Shown here: piece by piece, positions 18,001-28,476 of the stretch | Numbering within the stretch: position 1 is the first letter of the stretch | How the letters are laid out: every line of letters begins with the position of its first letter | Assembly (NCBI GenBank): GCA_019693395.1 | Contig: JAAMXP010003575.1 | Location: 1 to 30,860 of the forward strand | DNA length: 30,860 nucleotides | DNA from: Ettlia oleoabundans | Lineage: Eukaryota; Chlorophyta; Chlorophyceae; Chlamydomonadales | Direction of reading: 5' to 3' | Program-made: the position numbers and the translations under genes | Notes under the pieces: generated by a model | Database searches by the model: none | What the model saw: only the letters and a program-made list of their open reading frames with translations | Told to the model about the DNA's origin: nothing

Positions 18001-19153
18001 GCGATAGCGTGACTTGTTAAGCCCGCCACTGCCCATGCAGTCTGAGGGGCTGCCGTCACCGTCTGCATCCCCATCACCCTCATCGTCTGATTCCGGGCTG
18101 CCAGGAATGGGCAGAGGCAACGCCACCACTGCAGCAGCGCAGAGCCAGGGGGAAAGCGAGAGCATATTCAAGGTTAAGATTAGGAGTTGAAGAGACGATC
18201 CGGCTACCAAAAACCCATCAACTGCCAGGCAGTGCATGCAGTGCACGGTGTTCAAGAGCATCCACCGGGATGTGAGGCGCCACTCCCTGACAGCAAAAGG
18301 GCCTGGCTGTTTACCATTTACCACGTTTGGCACCATCTTCAAGGAGATACAAAAACATTCCGGCTTCAAAGGATGAAGAAAACAGAAACAAACCATACAA
18401 CAAGAGATGTTGCTCACCAGAATGTGAGGAGGAGGGGTGGTCTTCAGGGTCCATCTTGACTTGCTGCTGCATGTTGATCGGCAGCGGCATTGGAACCGGC
18501 ACCGGCATGTGCATTGGCATTGAGAGCCCGCCCTGCTGCTGGCCCTGGCTGTACATCACTGTGCTGCCGGGGGAGGGGGCGGCCATGTGCTGATGGTTGG
18601 GGACCAAGTGGGGGGGTGGCAGGTTCCCACCAAGCATCATCCCAGATGACAGCTGGGAGCTGATGCCGGACAGCTGTGGAAAGCCTGCATGCCCGGCCAA
18701 CTGTGGAGGTGCGGCGGAGGTTGGCACGGCCTGCTGCAAACCGAGCGAGGGGCTGCTGCCTGAGTAGAGCTGCGGGGGTGGCGGTGACGGTGTGCTGCTG
18801 TACGGCATGCCTGGCAGCGAGGTGAGGCTGCTGGGCACACCAGCTATGCCGCCGCCAGCGCTGCTGCCTCCCACGCCAGGTTGTGAGTAATAGGGTGCTT
18901 GCCCCTGTGCCATGCTGGTGCCGGCCCCTCCAGTGGGCAGTGGCTTGCCAGATAGCACAATGGGCTGGTGGGCCTGCGGCGCACCCGCCTGTGGCGGCAG
19001 CTCGTAGCTATGCAGCGGCGCCAAGGTGCTGCCGCTGTGCAGCATGGGTTGCGCATGGCCATTGTACTGCGTCGCCGCCTGCTGGCGCTGCAATGCATCC
19101 CAAAGCTCTGCGCTGCTCATGGGATATTGCTGCTGGGGGTGCGGCACCTGCAT
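12093..19153 (-). CDS. Transcription factor with three AP2 domains (1035 aa)
   Basis: Seventeen exons, all in phase: 19153-18418, 18128-17953, 17633-17514, 17310-17206, 16980-16897, 16626-16547, 16369-16286, 16029-15967, 15784-15698, 15429-15258, 14953-14260, 14019-13934, 13627-13405, 13209-13045, 12890-12812, 12532-12465, 12178-12093. Residues 1-245 are Pro/Gln/Met/Gly-rich. AP2 domain 1 (about 285-350) has SRYRGVSYDRKKAKW and YFDTEEAAARAYDRAA; domain 2 (392-460) has SRFMGVGSSNRKNQW and YYETEEEAARVYDK; domain 3 (481-540) has SRFRGVSKKKGKWEA and SEEEAARAYDRA, with a less typical end. Each ends in an NF motif. The rest is an acidic stretch, a Gln/Ala-rich block (570-800) and short acidic or Ser-rich islands ending in DDAMLADLLGAS. 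AP2 domains bind DNA; the target is unknown. An in-frame stop just above ATG 19153 supports the start. Intron 10 contains a sequencing gap. Exons 15-17 are least certain. Confidence 0.88.
12371..12392. repeat. Pentanucleotide microsatellite (AGCAC)n in AP2 intron 16
   Basis: Four to five copies of AGCAC in tandem inside the last intron of the AP2 gene. Likely neutral. Confidence 0.7.
15105..15140. other. Assembly gap (23 N) next to a poly-C run
   Basis: N occupies 15105-15127 and 13 C follow at 15128-15140. The gap lies in AP2 intron 10, between exons ending at 15258 and starting at 14953, so coding sequence is not broken. The homopolymer probably caused the gap, and its true length is unknown. 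Confidence 0.95.
16190..16221. repeat. GGCA/CAGG tetranucleotide repeat in AP2 intron 7
   Basis: An imperfect run of about eight GGCA units in the intron between exons 8 and 7. On the coding strand it reads as a (TGCC)n pyrimidine-rich tract. The same unit recurs before P4H acceptors at 24018-24039 and 24651-24680, so it seems common in introns of this genome. Confidence 0.7.
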
Positions 19154-19989
19154 GTCTGCTGCTGCTGCTGCTGCTGCCGCCGCTGCTCAGAGGCACAAAG
19201 TTCCAGCCGGCATGCGCCAAAACGAGCGAACAACTGTGACCTGGAACTGCAGCACAGGGATGGGGACAAAGCCGGGGAGAGGAGCGGCTTACCCTCGCGA
19301 GCAAGTGACAGTCAAGACCTGTGGACGCTGTGGCGGCCGGGCAGTTGATAGCGGCCCGCAACGTAGCGGCGCGGGCCTTCACTGCGGCGCATTTCCGCTG
19401 AAATACGCTTTGCTGGGCGCCCCTACTCTGGGAGTGCCCTGGCAGCCTGCCGGGCCTTGGCATTTCGGGAAGGCAGGCTAGTGCACAAACTGGATCCCAG
19501 CTGGACATCATAAGCTACGCGTTCAACCAGCAGCGGTAGCGAGGGCGCGTGCGCAGGGCTTGGCCGGGACCAGGAAGCCCTCATGCCGTTCAGAGTGCGT
19601 TTGGAGGGGCACATGCTGCCAGATTGCACGTTGTACAAGTCACGAGCGACGCAAGACCCACCGGCGAACCTCGGAGAGTCCTAGCGAGCCCTCAGAGAGC
19701 AAAAGTGGGCCGCGCTGGGGTTGCGGCCAGCGGAGAGATGTCGTAGAGGTGGATGTCGGGTAGGCAAAGCCACAGCCTTCCCAGATGCGGGATGCCCTCC
19801 CTATCTGCGCGTCTGTACTTGATGTACCTTCGTGTGGAGGTGAGTTTGGTGGAATTCTGCCCATCGTGGTCCCAACATTGTACAATTTTTCGCGATCGAA
19901 CACACCCGACACCGACAAACGAAGCGGGAGTACCAACTTGACGCCCTTTGGTGTGGAGCGCAGGCTGAGCGGACAAAAGGCTTGATCAA
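19154..19989. promoter_or_regulatory. Divergent intergenic region between AP2 factor and PGP synthase
   Basis: The 836 bp between two outward-facing ATG codons should hold both promoters. A (CTG)7 run at 19156-19176 sits two bases upstream of the AP2 start, hence a (CAG)7 tract at the end of its 5' UTR. Short open frames overlap on both strands at 19549-19989, and none has a recognisable domain. Confidence 0.55.
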
Positions 19990-21528
19990 ATGCCTTTTAA
20001 TAGCAGATTAAATAGTCAAATCACAACTGCAGCACCCACAGCACCCTGGGGATTGCAACGACTAGGCGGCTCCCGCTTGCCGGCAGTTTGCCTGCAGCAC
20101 AAATTACCCGTGCAACAGCTGGCATTGCCGAAGCGACAGTCACAGCAGCAGCGCAGGCATAAGCAAGAGATATGCTCAGCTAGGCGAAGCATACATGCGC
20201 AAGCTGGTAATGAAGCAGGCAGGGGAGGTGCCAGCAGCACGGTAGGCTCTGAGGGGCAAAAACATGCGTACCTCGTCTGCACTGCACATGTTCTATCATT
20301 CTCCAGTCTCTGACGAGGTGGCTTGCTGAAGACGTCAGAGTCAACATTTGACTGCTCACAAAGTTCTCTACCTCCTTCCTGACCATTCATAAATGCACCT
20401 CTCCTGTGCCCCCGCAGGTCCTCACACTGCCCACTATCTTGACTCTGGTGCGGGTAGCCGCTGTGCCAGCTCTGGTGGCTGCCTGGTATTCGACAGCAAC
20501 CTGGGCGGGTGCCGCATGCACCGCATTGTTTGTTGGTGCCTCTCTCACAGACTGGCTGGACGGTTATCTTGCGCGGAAGCTGGTGAGCGGTGTGTGAAGG
20601 CCTTGCAGCTGGGAGTTGTGGGTGGGGTGGGGGTGGTGGGGTGGGGTGGGGGGATATATGAGTCATGTGAGGAGGCTGAGCTGCACTGGATTTTGCAGTT
20701 TTTTGTTATGTAGCTCGTACGGTGGAACACTTGCTTACTCACTGGTGTCCAGGGCATTTGAACTGTTTGGTGGCCCTGCTAGCGATTGGGTGGCCACTCT
20801 TAATGCGCCCCACCCAATCCGTCCACGGTTCACGCCTCCTGACGGTCGGCTCGTCCCCTCCCTGCTTCTGCCTTGCCGCCTTCTTTCGCCTCCCTGGCAC
20901 CGCAGCAAGCCTCCTCCCCATTTGGAGCCTTCCTTGACCCGGTGGCGGATAAGCTGATGGTGGCCACAGTCATGATCCTGCTCAGCACCCGGCCCCTGCC
21001 GCTGGGTCCCCTGGCAGGCAATGCCTGGCTAGTGCCGCTGCTCACCTGCGGTGAGCCAGGCTGCTATCTGCCTACACTCTGCATATATGCAACCTTGGCT
21101 GGTTTTGGGCACCTGCTCCCTGCCTTTGGCACCCGTCTGGCATTCATACATACGGCTGGTTGTCCGCTTAAAACTCACACTTTATCACTCGCTGCACATT
21201 GCTCCTATATCGTTCAGTTGTGATTGGGCGGGAAATCACGATGTCTGCGCTGCGGGAGTGGGCGGCTGCCCTGGGCCCTGAAGCACATTCTGCAGTGGCG
21301 GTTAGCTGGGTGGGCAAGTGGAAGACAGCGACGCAGATGGCCAGCCTCACGCTCCTTCTGCTGGCACACCAGGGTGCCGCTGCAGCGGCCGGCAGTGGGG
21401 GCATAGCAGTGCCGCCAGTGCTGCTGCAGGCTTCAAGCACCGCCGGCGTGCCGCTGCTGATTGTTGCTGCGGTGTTGACAGCCTGGAGCTTGGCACTGTA
21501 CTTTGCTGGCCTCTGGCGCTTTTTCTAG
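19990..21528 (+). CDS. PGP1: Phosphatidylglycerophosphate synthase, organelle-targeted (290 aa)
   Basis: Converts CDP-diacylglycerol and glycerol 3-phosphate to phosphatidylglycerol phosphate and CMP, the committed step to phosphatidylglycerol, which thylakoids require and mitochondria use for cardiolipin. Exons 19990-20241, 20418-20582, 20906-21050 and 21218-21528 join in phase. Residues 1-84 form a basic, Gln/Ser-rich transit peptide ending at SST|VLTLPT. The CDP-alcohol phosphotransferase signature D-G-x2-A-R-x8-G-x3-D-x3-D spans the exon 2/3 junction exactly (D132 G133, A136 R137, G146, D150, D154), which confirms that splice. Further on are VVIGREITMSALREWA and VGKWKTATQMAS, both typical of plant PGP synthases, and a hydrophobic C-terminus ending LWRFF. 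Several membrane helices are evident. The length matches plant homologues. The exon 1 donor (ACG|GTAGGC) was chosen for phase and is the weakest border. Dual plastid and mitochondrial targeting is possible. Confidence 0.92.
20611..20653 (+). repeat. G-rich, quadruplex-prone tract in PGP synthase intron 2
   Basis: More than six runs of three to six G separated by one or two T lie 28 bases after the exon 2 donor, on the coding strand. The pattern satisfies the usual G-quadruplex rule. Confidence 0.6.
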
Positions 21529-22065
21529 CGGCCCTACGGGGCTTGCATCGCAGCATCCATGCTGCTTGTATCCAATTCACCTGACTCAACAGCTGAATGA
21601 CTAAACTTATGCTTCATCCCTGTTATTGCAAACTGAGGGAGATCCTGTTATTGCAAACTGAGGGAGACATTGTTATTGGAAAAGACTCAAGGACAAGGAT
21701 GGGTGTGTCATGTTACCTCCCAAAAAGCAGGCTGCCTAACAAGCAAACCACGCAGTATCAGTGCATTCTGGCCAACAAAACAGGCGCCCTGATGGGAGGG
21801 AGTTAGCTTGCAAGAAAAAACGCAGTTGAAGGCCTTGCCGATAAAAACAGGGCCAAAGAGGAAATTTGTCGGCATGACCCCACCCTTGCGCCACGGTATT
21901 GCGGCTGAGACTGACAAACAAAACCCGCACGCAATACATGCAGTGCAGCATCGCATCACATGCAGCTGCATGCCACTAAGCTGCATGACTGACCCTCCGA
22001 ACCATAGACATGCAGGCCAGCAGGTGCCTGGGGCGGCAAACCCTTGGGCCAACTCTAGCTGGCAT
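21529..22065. other. Convergent 3' UTR space between PGP synthase and STIC2
   Basis: Both genes end here. It contains a 25-bp-period tandem repeat at 21619-21678 and otherwise AT-richer sequence than the coding parts. No TGTAA signal was seen for either gene within the space. Confidence 0.55.
21619..21678. repeat. Tandem repeat, period 25 bp, about 2.4 copies
   Basis: Two identical 24-base copies beginning CCTGTTATTGCAAACTGAGG occur at 21619-21642 and 21644-21667, followed by a partial third copy (TGTTATTGG) to about 21679. It lies about 90 bp past the PGP synthase stop, in its likely 3' UTR. Confidence 0.85.
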
Positions 22066-23427
22066 TCAGTTGGGGGGTGCGGGCATGCCGAGGTTGGAGG
22101 CCAGTTGCCGCATGCGCTGCTTCATGCCATCAACACTCTTTCCATGTGCGTCCTTCATTGCCTCAGTCACCAGCTCGTTAAGCTTCTCCACGCCCTGCAC
22201 ATAAAGCGGCAGGAGCATCCCATGCAGCAGTGGTGCAACCTTAGCAACTCCGTGGTTCTGTAACAACAAGTGCAAGGCCTCCCGCAGGTGAGATTTCACC
22301 AAAGTGCTGTGCACGGGTGCCATTGCAGGCATATGCCACTTGTGAATAACCCAGCAACAAACAAGGGTTTGTATATGACGGATAGCCAACTTTCACGTCC
22401 TTTGACCCGCTGCAAATCCTGAGCGCTGATATCGCCCGAGTGGCTATCAATTATCTCATGTTACCGAAGTGCCCCACGCCACCCACCCTGCCACAACCAC
22501 GCAACCCGTGTCATGCCACCACCTCCACACAACCTGCCCAACACAACCAGGGCTATCCAAATCACACATCCACCGGCTCCCCACCCACCCACCTGGTCAT
22601 ATGCCGTCTGCGTGATTTCTACCAGCTTAGGCTCCTGGTTGCCGGTCATCACCACCCGCACAGTCTCATCCGAGCTGTAGCCGTCAAAGTCAGTGCTGCA
22701 GATAGTGCGGTGGGATCACACGCGCCAGCTGTAAGAAGCGTGCCACGCCGAACACAGGCTGCCATGCAATCGTGCCACGCTAGGCAGCTGCTGGGGATGA
22801 GCAGGCACCAGGTGCATGTGATTGTTCTGCAACCTGGAGATGCAGGCACCTCTGCTCCGCTTGCCTGGCCAGACAGTTAGTGCCATGGCTGCAGCAGCAG
22901 TGCAAACCAGCTGGGCAGCAAGCAGGCGCGTTGGCCGCCTTGTCTCACCCTGCCAGCTCCTCCTGCACCTTGGCCGCCTCCACCTGCACCAGCTGCTGCG
23001 CCTTCTTCAGGTTCTCCATCAGGTTGCCCATGTTGCCAAAGGGGTTGCCGCCGCCACCCTGCACGGCATGCACATCAGCCAGGTCAAAGGGATGGGGGAA
23101 TATTGGCGCTACCAACTGCTGTCGGAACGGACTCCCTCGGCCTGCCGCCACCACCCATCACCCCACCTCCCAGCAGCCACCGTGACCCAACGAGCACTCA
23201 CATCCTCGCCGCCTTTGCCAAAAAGAGCACGGGTGGTCAGCGGGCGTCGCTGCTGGACTCGTGGCCTGCAGTAAAACGTGGTTAGGCACCACTCCAGAGC
23301 TGTGTGACTGCCGAGGGAGCAACAAGAACCCTTACAGCGTGCATCGTTTGCTAACATTTCACCTCTGGGCCTTGCACTGCTGGAAGGCCCTCTGTGGAGC
23401 AGCAAGCTTCATGGTGATGCTGGCCAT
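22066..23427 (-). CDS. STIC2: Plastid YbaB/EbfC-family protein, STIC2-like (156 aa)
   Basis: Exons 23427-23363, 23265-23202, 23058-22949, 22695-22593 and 22194-22066 join in phase. Residues 1 to about 36 (MASITMKLAAPQRAFQQC, then PRVQQRRPLTTRALFG) look like a chloroplast transit peptide. The rest is a YbaB domain: NPFGNMGNLMENLKKAQQLV, VEAAKVQEELAG, TDFDGYSSDETVRVVMTGNQ, then EKLNELVTEAMKDAHGKSV and a C-terminal MRQLASNLGMP, the segment shared with Arabidopsis STIC2. Bacterial YbaB proteins bind DNA as dimers; plant STIC2 was found as a suppressor of tic40 and acts with Alb3/Alb4 in thylakoid protein targeting. A plastid nucleoid role is not excluded. ATG 23427 is the first in frame and gives a sensible transit peptide. 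The gene is divergent from the P4H gene 295 bp away. Confidence 0.93.
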
Positions 23428-23722
23428 TGTGAGCTGAGCGGCGACTGAACCGGAATGCGCTAACAAACTGAATCTGCACGGCTGATGGAGCGCCCGTCCT
23501 TCCAAGTCTCCATGCAGTCCTACCTGGCCACCTTGTCAGCGGTGGGTCTGTTAATGAAGTGGCCTTCCCGTCAAATGTTACTTGTTGCTGTTGATCTGGA
23601 GTCCGGAATACTGGTTGACCCCCATACGAGCTGCGACAACCTCAACTCAGGTTGCCGACAGTCGTCCGCCCTCTCTGTTCGGCTACACTTCTATAGAGGG
23701 CGCTTCTTGAGCGCGCGCGCAA
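23428..23722. promoter_or_regulatory. Short divergent promoter region, STIC2 / prolyl 4-hydroxylase
   Basis: Only 295 bp separate the two start codons, so promoters and 5' UTRs of both genes must be packed or shared here. An alternating GC run (23711-23720) ends two bases before the P4H ATG. Confidence 0.5.
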
Positions 23723-26700
23723 ATGTTGTTAGTGCACACGAAGCCGGCGCTGTTGCAAACCACCACTTTGCTGCTGACGGCGCTGGCAGTTGCGGCGGTC
23801 CAACGTGCCGCGGCTGCTCTCCCCACGCGGGACCGAGACCTGATTGGATGGAGCGAGCGGCGAAGCACACAACGTTATGGTACCAAGGCGCAGACAGACA
23901 CGCAGGCTCCCGACTCCAGCAGTCGACCGCGAGGACCCAAGGTGCCGTCAGTGGGCGCCATCCCTTGCGTGCAAGATTTGCTATGCACATTTTTCAGCGC
24001 GCTTAGGAGTTTTGACACTGCCTGCCTGCCTGCCTGCCTATGTTTACACATGTTGCAGGTGCTTTCCTGGGACCCGAGAATCTTCCTATACGAGCGGCTG
24101 CTCACTGATGGTGTGTGAGGGCAAGCACAGGGCGGTTGGCAGGCATGGGCACCGCAGGAAACACGATGTGGAGGCATGGATGGCAAGTAATATGCGGTCT
24201 TCATAATCTTGGCCCCCACTGTATCGCAGAGGAGTGTGAGCACCTCATTGCCAAGGCTGGGCCCCGGCTGTCCAGGAGCGGCGTGGTGGATGTCGACAAC
24301 CCAGGGGGCGAGTCCGTCAGGTGGGTCAGTCACATTGCCGCGCTGCCTTGCCGCGCTGTCGTAAGGAATGGGCACTCTTGACACGCACGAAGCACTACTG
24401 AGCAGTTGCGCGGTTGAGAGTTGATGTGTGCATGGCGCATGCCCACAACTAGGGAGAAGGCAGCACCCAGGTTGCGCTGCAGCAGCCAACAACTGCTCAC
24501 CATCTTTAATAACTTCCATAATTGTGATTCACAGTGTGAGACTCTACCACCCCCATTGTACATGTGCAATTGGACATTGACACCTATACCCTCTCGCTCT
24601 GGCTTTGTTATTCCCAAGGATTCCCCATCCGCTCCCCCATGCCATGCCCTCCTGCCTGCCTGCCTACCTGCTTGCCTGCCTTTGTCTGCTGTGTGCAGCG
24701 ACATCCGCACCAGCTACGGCATGTTCTTCGACCGCGGGGAGGATGAAGTGATCGTTGAGGTGGAGAGGCGGCTGAGTGAGTGGAGCCTGATCCCTGTGGG
24801 CCATGGTGAGGGCATCCAGGTGAGGAACAACCGCTGGTCCAGTGCACCCAAACCCGCCCCGCCCCTGCCACTGCTACTGCTTGAATCAGGGCTCGGGCTT
24901 GCTGCCATGGGAGGAAACCTGCGGCTGATCTTGCAGTGTTGTTGCTTTGATTGCAGGTTTTACGGTACGAGCATGGTGAAGAGTACAAGCCACAGTGAGT
25001 GAGACGACCCTGAATTGCTGCTCCATAGGATAGATGGTTGCAGGTCATGACCGAGGTTGCAGTGCAATTGCGCAGCTGGGATTATGTAGTTGCCCTGGCC
25101 ATCAGCCAATGCCATCTACAGATTGCTTGACCTTGGGAAAGCTAACAGTGTTCCCTTCGATATCCCTGCGTTCCTGCCTGGTGCAGCTTCGATTACTTCT
25201 TTGTGAGTAAGAGCCACAAGAGGGAACAGTGAAGCACCATTGCAGTGCAGCCCCTTGCCTGTGCTGGCACCCAAGATTTTAAGCCAGAGCATTGTAGTGG
25301 GAAAGTTGTCAGGACAGTGCTGGGCAGGGAGGATCAGCCAGTCGCAAGTAGTTGTCCTGCACCTTTGCAGCAGATTGGCAGAGCTGTTGGGGAAACCATC
25401 ATATTTGGGCCTGCCGACACGCCCTCGCGCCCACCCACCCGCCTTCTTTCCCTGCTTGCCCGCTTGCTTCCCGCTTAACATCTGCTCGTGCCTGCAGGAC
25501 GACATGAGCGTCCAGAACGGCGGCAACCGCCTGGCCACCATACTCATGTACCTGGCAGAGCCTGAGGAAGGGGGCGAGACAGGTGCGCTGGCGACTGCCA
25601 GCTTCATGTTGACGCCACCTGGGCTGCATGTCCTAGGGCGATCCTGTGCGTACCGTTGCTTGGAGCAGCGTGGCTAGCGAGCCGTAGCTGACAGCTGGCT
25701 GCTCACTGGCTGCGTTGCCACTTCCTCTGCCAAGTCTGTCATGTGCCACATCACCAATGTCTCATGAAGCATCCGTTCACGTGGCTCAAAGTTGAAGCTG
25801 GCACACATGACCCCACCTTGCTGCACCACCTTCCATCCCTGGCATGCAGTGTTCCCAAATGTGAAGGTCCCACCAGGGCAGACCCAGGAGGCCGGGTACA
25901 GCGAATGTGCCATGCAAGGCCTGGCAGTGCGGCCTCGCAAGGGCGATGCAGGTCAGCAGTGGCATCCGCCCGCAGCTTGTCAGCTTCTAGGTGCTGTGAC
26001 GCTCCTTGCCCTGATGGCAACCACTACTTGGGTGTCGCCTTCCCACACTGCACACGCTGCTCCTACCAGCCTCTCTGCTTGCCTGCTAGCTACCCAGCGA
26101 GCCTGCCTGTCTGCCTCAACAGGTCAGCTGCTGTGACTTCACCTGCATGCCCGCTGCCCTGCGTGCAGTTCTGTTCTTCAGCCTCAGGACGGAGGGGAGT
26201 CTGGACAAGGGCAGCTTACATGGCAGCTGCCCCACTCTCAAGGGCATGAAGTACGCAGCCACCAAGTGGTGAGCCAGTGTGGCTGCTAGTGCAGTGAGTA
26301 AGCAGGTTGCTCTGATGGACAGCTGTCCAAGAGGAAGTTCGTTTGCTGAGCACAGCCAAGCAATCTCTGCTCATCGATCCGGAGCAGATCTCCTAATCTG
26401 CTTGCTCTGCACCCGCTTACACTAGGCCTCATACGCCCCCCACCCACCACCCCTCCTAGCTCACAGGTACCACGTGGGTCACTATGCCATGGGAGGCGAG
26501 CGGGCAGTGGCGGTCAAGCAACAAGTGTTTGTCCCGCCGCCGCCGCCAACTCCCCCAGGTTCGATGAATTGCGGCGAACCAGCCATGCCTTACTGGCAGC
26601 TTTCAATGGTGGGAGTCAAATTACCAGAAACCCACTGCACAGAAGACTGCCGCACTCCGCCTTGGTCTCTCCATGCGCTGTGCAGGCTGCAAGGATGAGA

Positions 26701-27054
26701 AGGCAGCATGTGCAGGGTGGGCCGAGGGTGGCGAGTGCGGAAGCAACCCAGGCTTCATGGTGGGCACACGGGTGCAGCCAGGGGCCTGCCTCCTAAGGTG
26801 CGCGGATGCTGGGCAGGGCTGGGCTGCCGCCCATGGCCCCCCTGCAACTGCCTTTCTTACTCGGTTGTGGCATCTGACTTTATAATGCATTATGGGCAGG
26901 CGCAGCTAGGCCCCTGGCGCAGTGGTGCCGTTCTCTCCCTTTGAAAGGGTGTTCACCCATCGCTCTTCCTCAACACTGCTGCAGCTGCGGGCGGTGTGAC
27001 CTGATGCCGCAGCCTGGGCTACGAGGCAACCGCCGGGCAGGTGGCGCCAGCTGA
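23723..27054 (+). CDS. Prolyl 4-hydroxylase with C-terminal ShKT domain (about 365 aa)
   Basis: Hydroxylates proline in secreted proteins such as cell-wall glycoproteins, using Fe(II) and 2-oxoglutarate in the ER/Golgi. Exons: 23723-23941, 24059-24110, 24230-24320, 24699-24819, 24957-24994, 25187-25202, 25498-25582, 25850-25951, 26169-26268, 26467-26558, 26686-26797, 26985-27054. Residues 1-35 are a hydrophobic signal or anchor. The catalytic part runs from VLSWDPRIFLY through SDIRTSYGMFF and LRYEHGEEYKPHFDYF, which holds iron ligands H174 and D176, to SLHGSCPTLKGMKYAATKW with H259 and the 2-oxoglutarate Lys K269 ten residues on. A proline linker (VPPPPPTPP) leads to an ShKT module with six cysteines (C307, C314, C323, C340, C344, C347). 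This pairing is known in algal and plant P4Hs. The exon 1 end is uncertain (AAG, TCA or TGC donors are all in phase); later borders are firm. Intron pyrimidine tracts carry (TGCC)n repeats. Confidence 0.92.
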
Positions 27055-28476
27055 TAGGCAGCGCTACACCCCTACAGACCCCTGTACCCATATTCATTGA
27101 TGGCTCTCCATTGGATTTCATGTCACCACCTATCAACCTCCTCTCTGGACGTGTTTCTAACCTGTCAAGCCAACCCACTATAATCCTGAACCACAGCTGC
27201 GGAGTGTGGACCTCCGAGACATGGCTTACAACGCCAGCAACAAAACAAGCCGGCTTAGTAAGGAAAAACGAACCGCCTGGCATGAAATAAAATGAGCATG
27301 GAGCAAAATGCGCGATGACCGAAGCGCGCTGCTAGCTCCGCACAAGGGCGGATGTTTAACGAAAGGTGAAAGCGTTTTCGGTGTGGGCTCAGGCTCAGCC
27401 GGACGCGCTGTGCGCGACATGGACAGAGACAGTGTTTGCTGCTGCAGCCGGCAGTGAGGACGGGCGGTGCGTGGACGCTGGAGCCGCCCAGCCCACAGAC
27501 TGCTCAGCAAGCGCTCGAACGAAATCGGAAATCACCAGGGCAAAGAAGTGGGGCAGGCTTGAGAGGGGGGGGGGGCATGTGTGTTCGAGCATGAAACCAG
27601 TGGTTGTGCTGCTGCTCATCGGGATAGCTCGCATCATGGGCGAGGCGGATAGGGAATTTAGGCACAAATCGCAGCTCAGCGGACAATGTCCTGTGCAGCG
27701 GGATCATCAAAGGGGAGAGATGAAGAAGCAAAGAGGGTGGCAGGACAGGCAACGAGACATTCAGGCAGGGGGAAGACGATGGGTGGAGATTGTGCTTGAG
27801 GGGCGCCGCCCATGCGGGGCGGTCACAATGGATCAAAGGGGTCTGAAAGTGGGGCGGTGGCAGGCTACAAAGCGCGACCCCCGCCCTAAACACACACAGG
27901 GTAGGTGGACACCACAGTAGGGAATGCCAAGAAACAGGTGGACAAGGCGACTAACAACAGGAGACCGAAAAGAATCCAGGAAAGCACGCTTGAGGACTGC
28001 ATGAAAAGTGAGTGCAGGGAACGCTGGGCAGCTGAGGAATGCGCGAGTGGGGCGGGCGCCCGCGGGGAGGCAGCCTCGCCATGGTTGCAGCGGCGCTCTT
28101 GCGTTCGGTTGGGGGTCTTTCTTTGGTCGCAAGAGGCGGAGCAAGTGCTGATAGGGCTCATTTGTTTCTCTTTATGGGGGAAGGCGTCAAGAAGGTTGGG
28201 AGGAGTACCCTCGGCAGGGTAACATGGATTGAGGGCGGGCTGGGTATCATGCCACGCATGCATACAAGGCGCAGGCAGCCAGGAGAGAGCGGGGATCTGC
28301 TGGCTGCCTGCCCACCAGCGTGGGGGCGGTGGGCTTGGGGAGGAGAGGCAAGACGAGGAAGCAGGTGCCTGAAGCAGGCGCGATTGGAGCGAGGGCAACC
28401 AGCATGGCTCACGCCGGCCAGCCAGCGCCCGCTCTTCTCTAATCCTGCGGATGGGGTTGGAGAAGGTGGGTGGCGC
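27055..28476. other. Convergent 3' UTR space between P4H and the R-x-S-x-D repeat gene
   Basis: A 1.4 kb stretch between two stop codons facing each other. A minus-strand TGTAA at 27226-27230 may end the right-hand transcript, which would then have a 3' UTR of about 1.25 kb. A G run lies at about 27565-27575. Open frames on both strands (27366-27920 plus, 27886-28398 minus and others) have no recognisable domain, and one begins only with GTG. Confidence 0.5.
27226..27230 (-). promoter_or_regulatory. TGTAA polyadenylation signal, R-x-S-x-D repeat gene
   Basis: TTACA on the plus strand. It is the first TGTAA seen downstream of the stop at 28477 in transcript direction; the distance of 1.25 kb makes the assignment tentative. 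Confidence 0.3.

Noticed and set aside
19785..19985. 66-codon frame upstream of PGP synthase as an extra first exon
   Set aside because: It has no targeting-peptide character beyond that already present in exon 1, and no donor/acceptor pair is needed since ATG 19990 gives a full transit peptide.
27366..27920. 184-codon frame on the plus strand in the convergent space
   Set aside because: It begins with GTG, has random-looking composition and ends in likely UTR.
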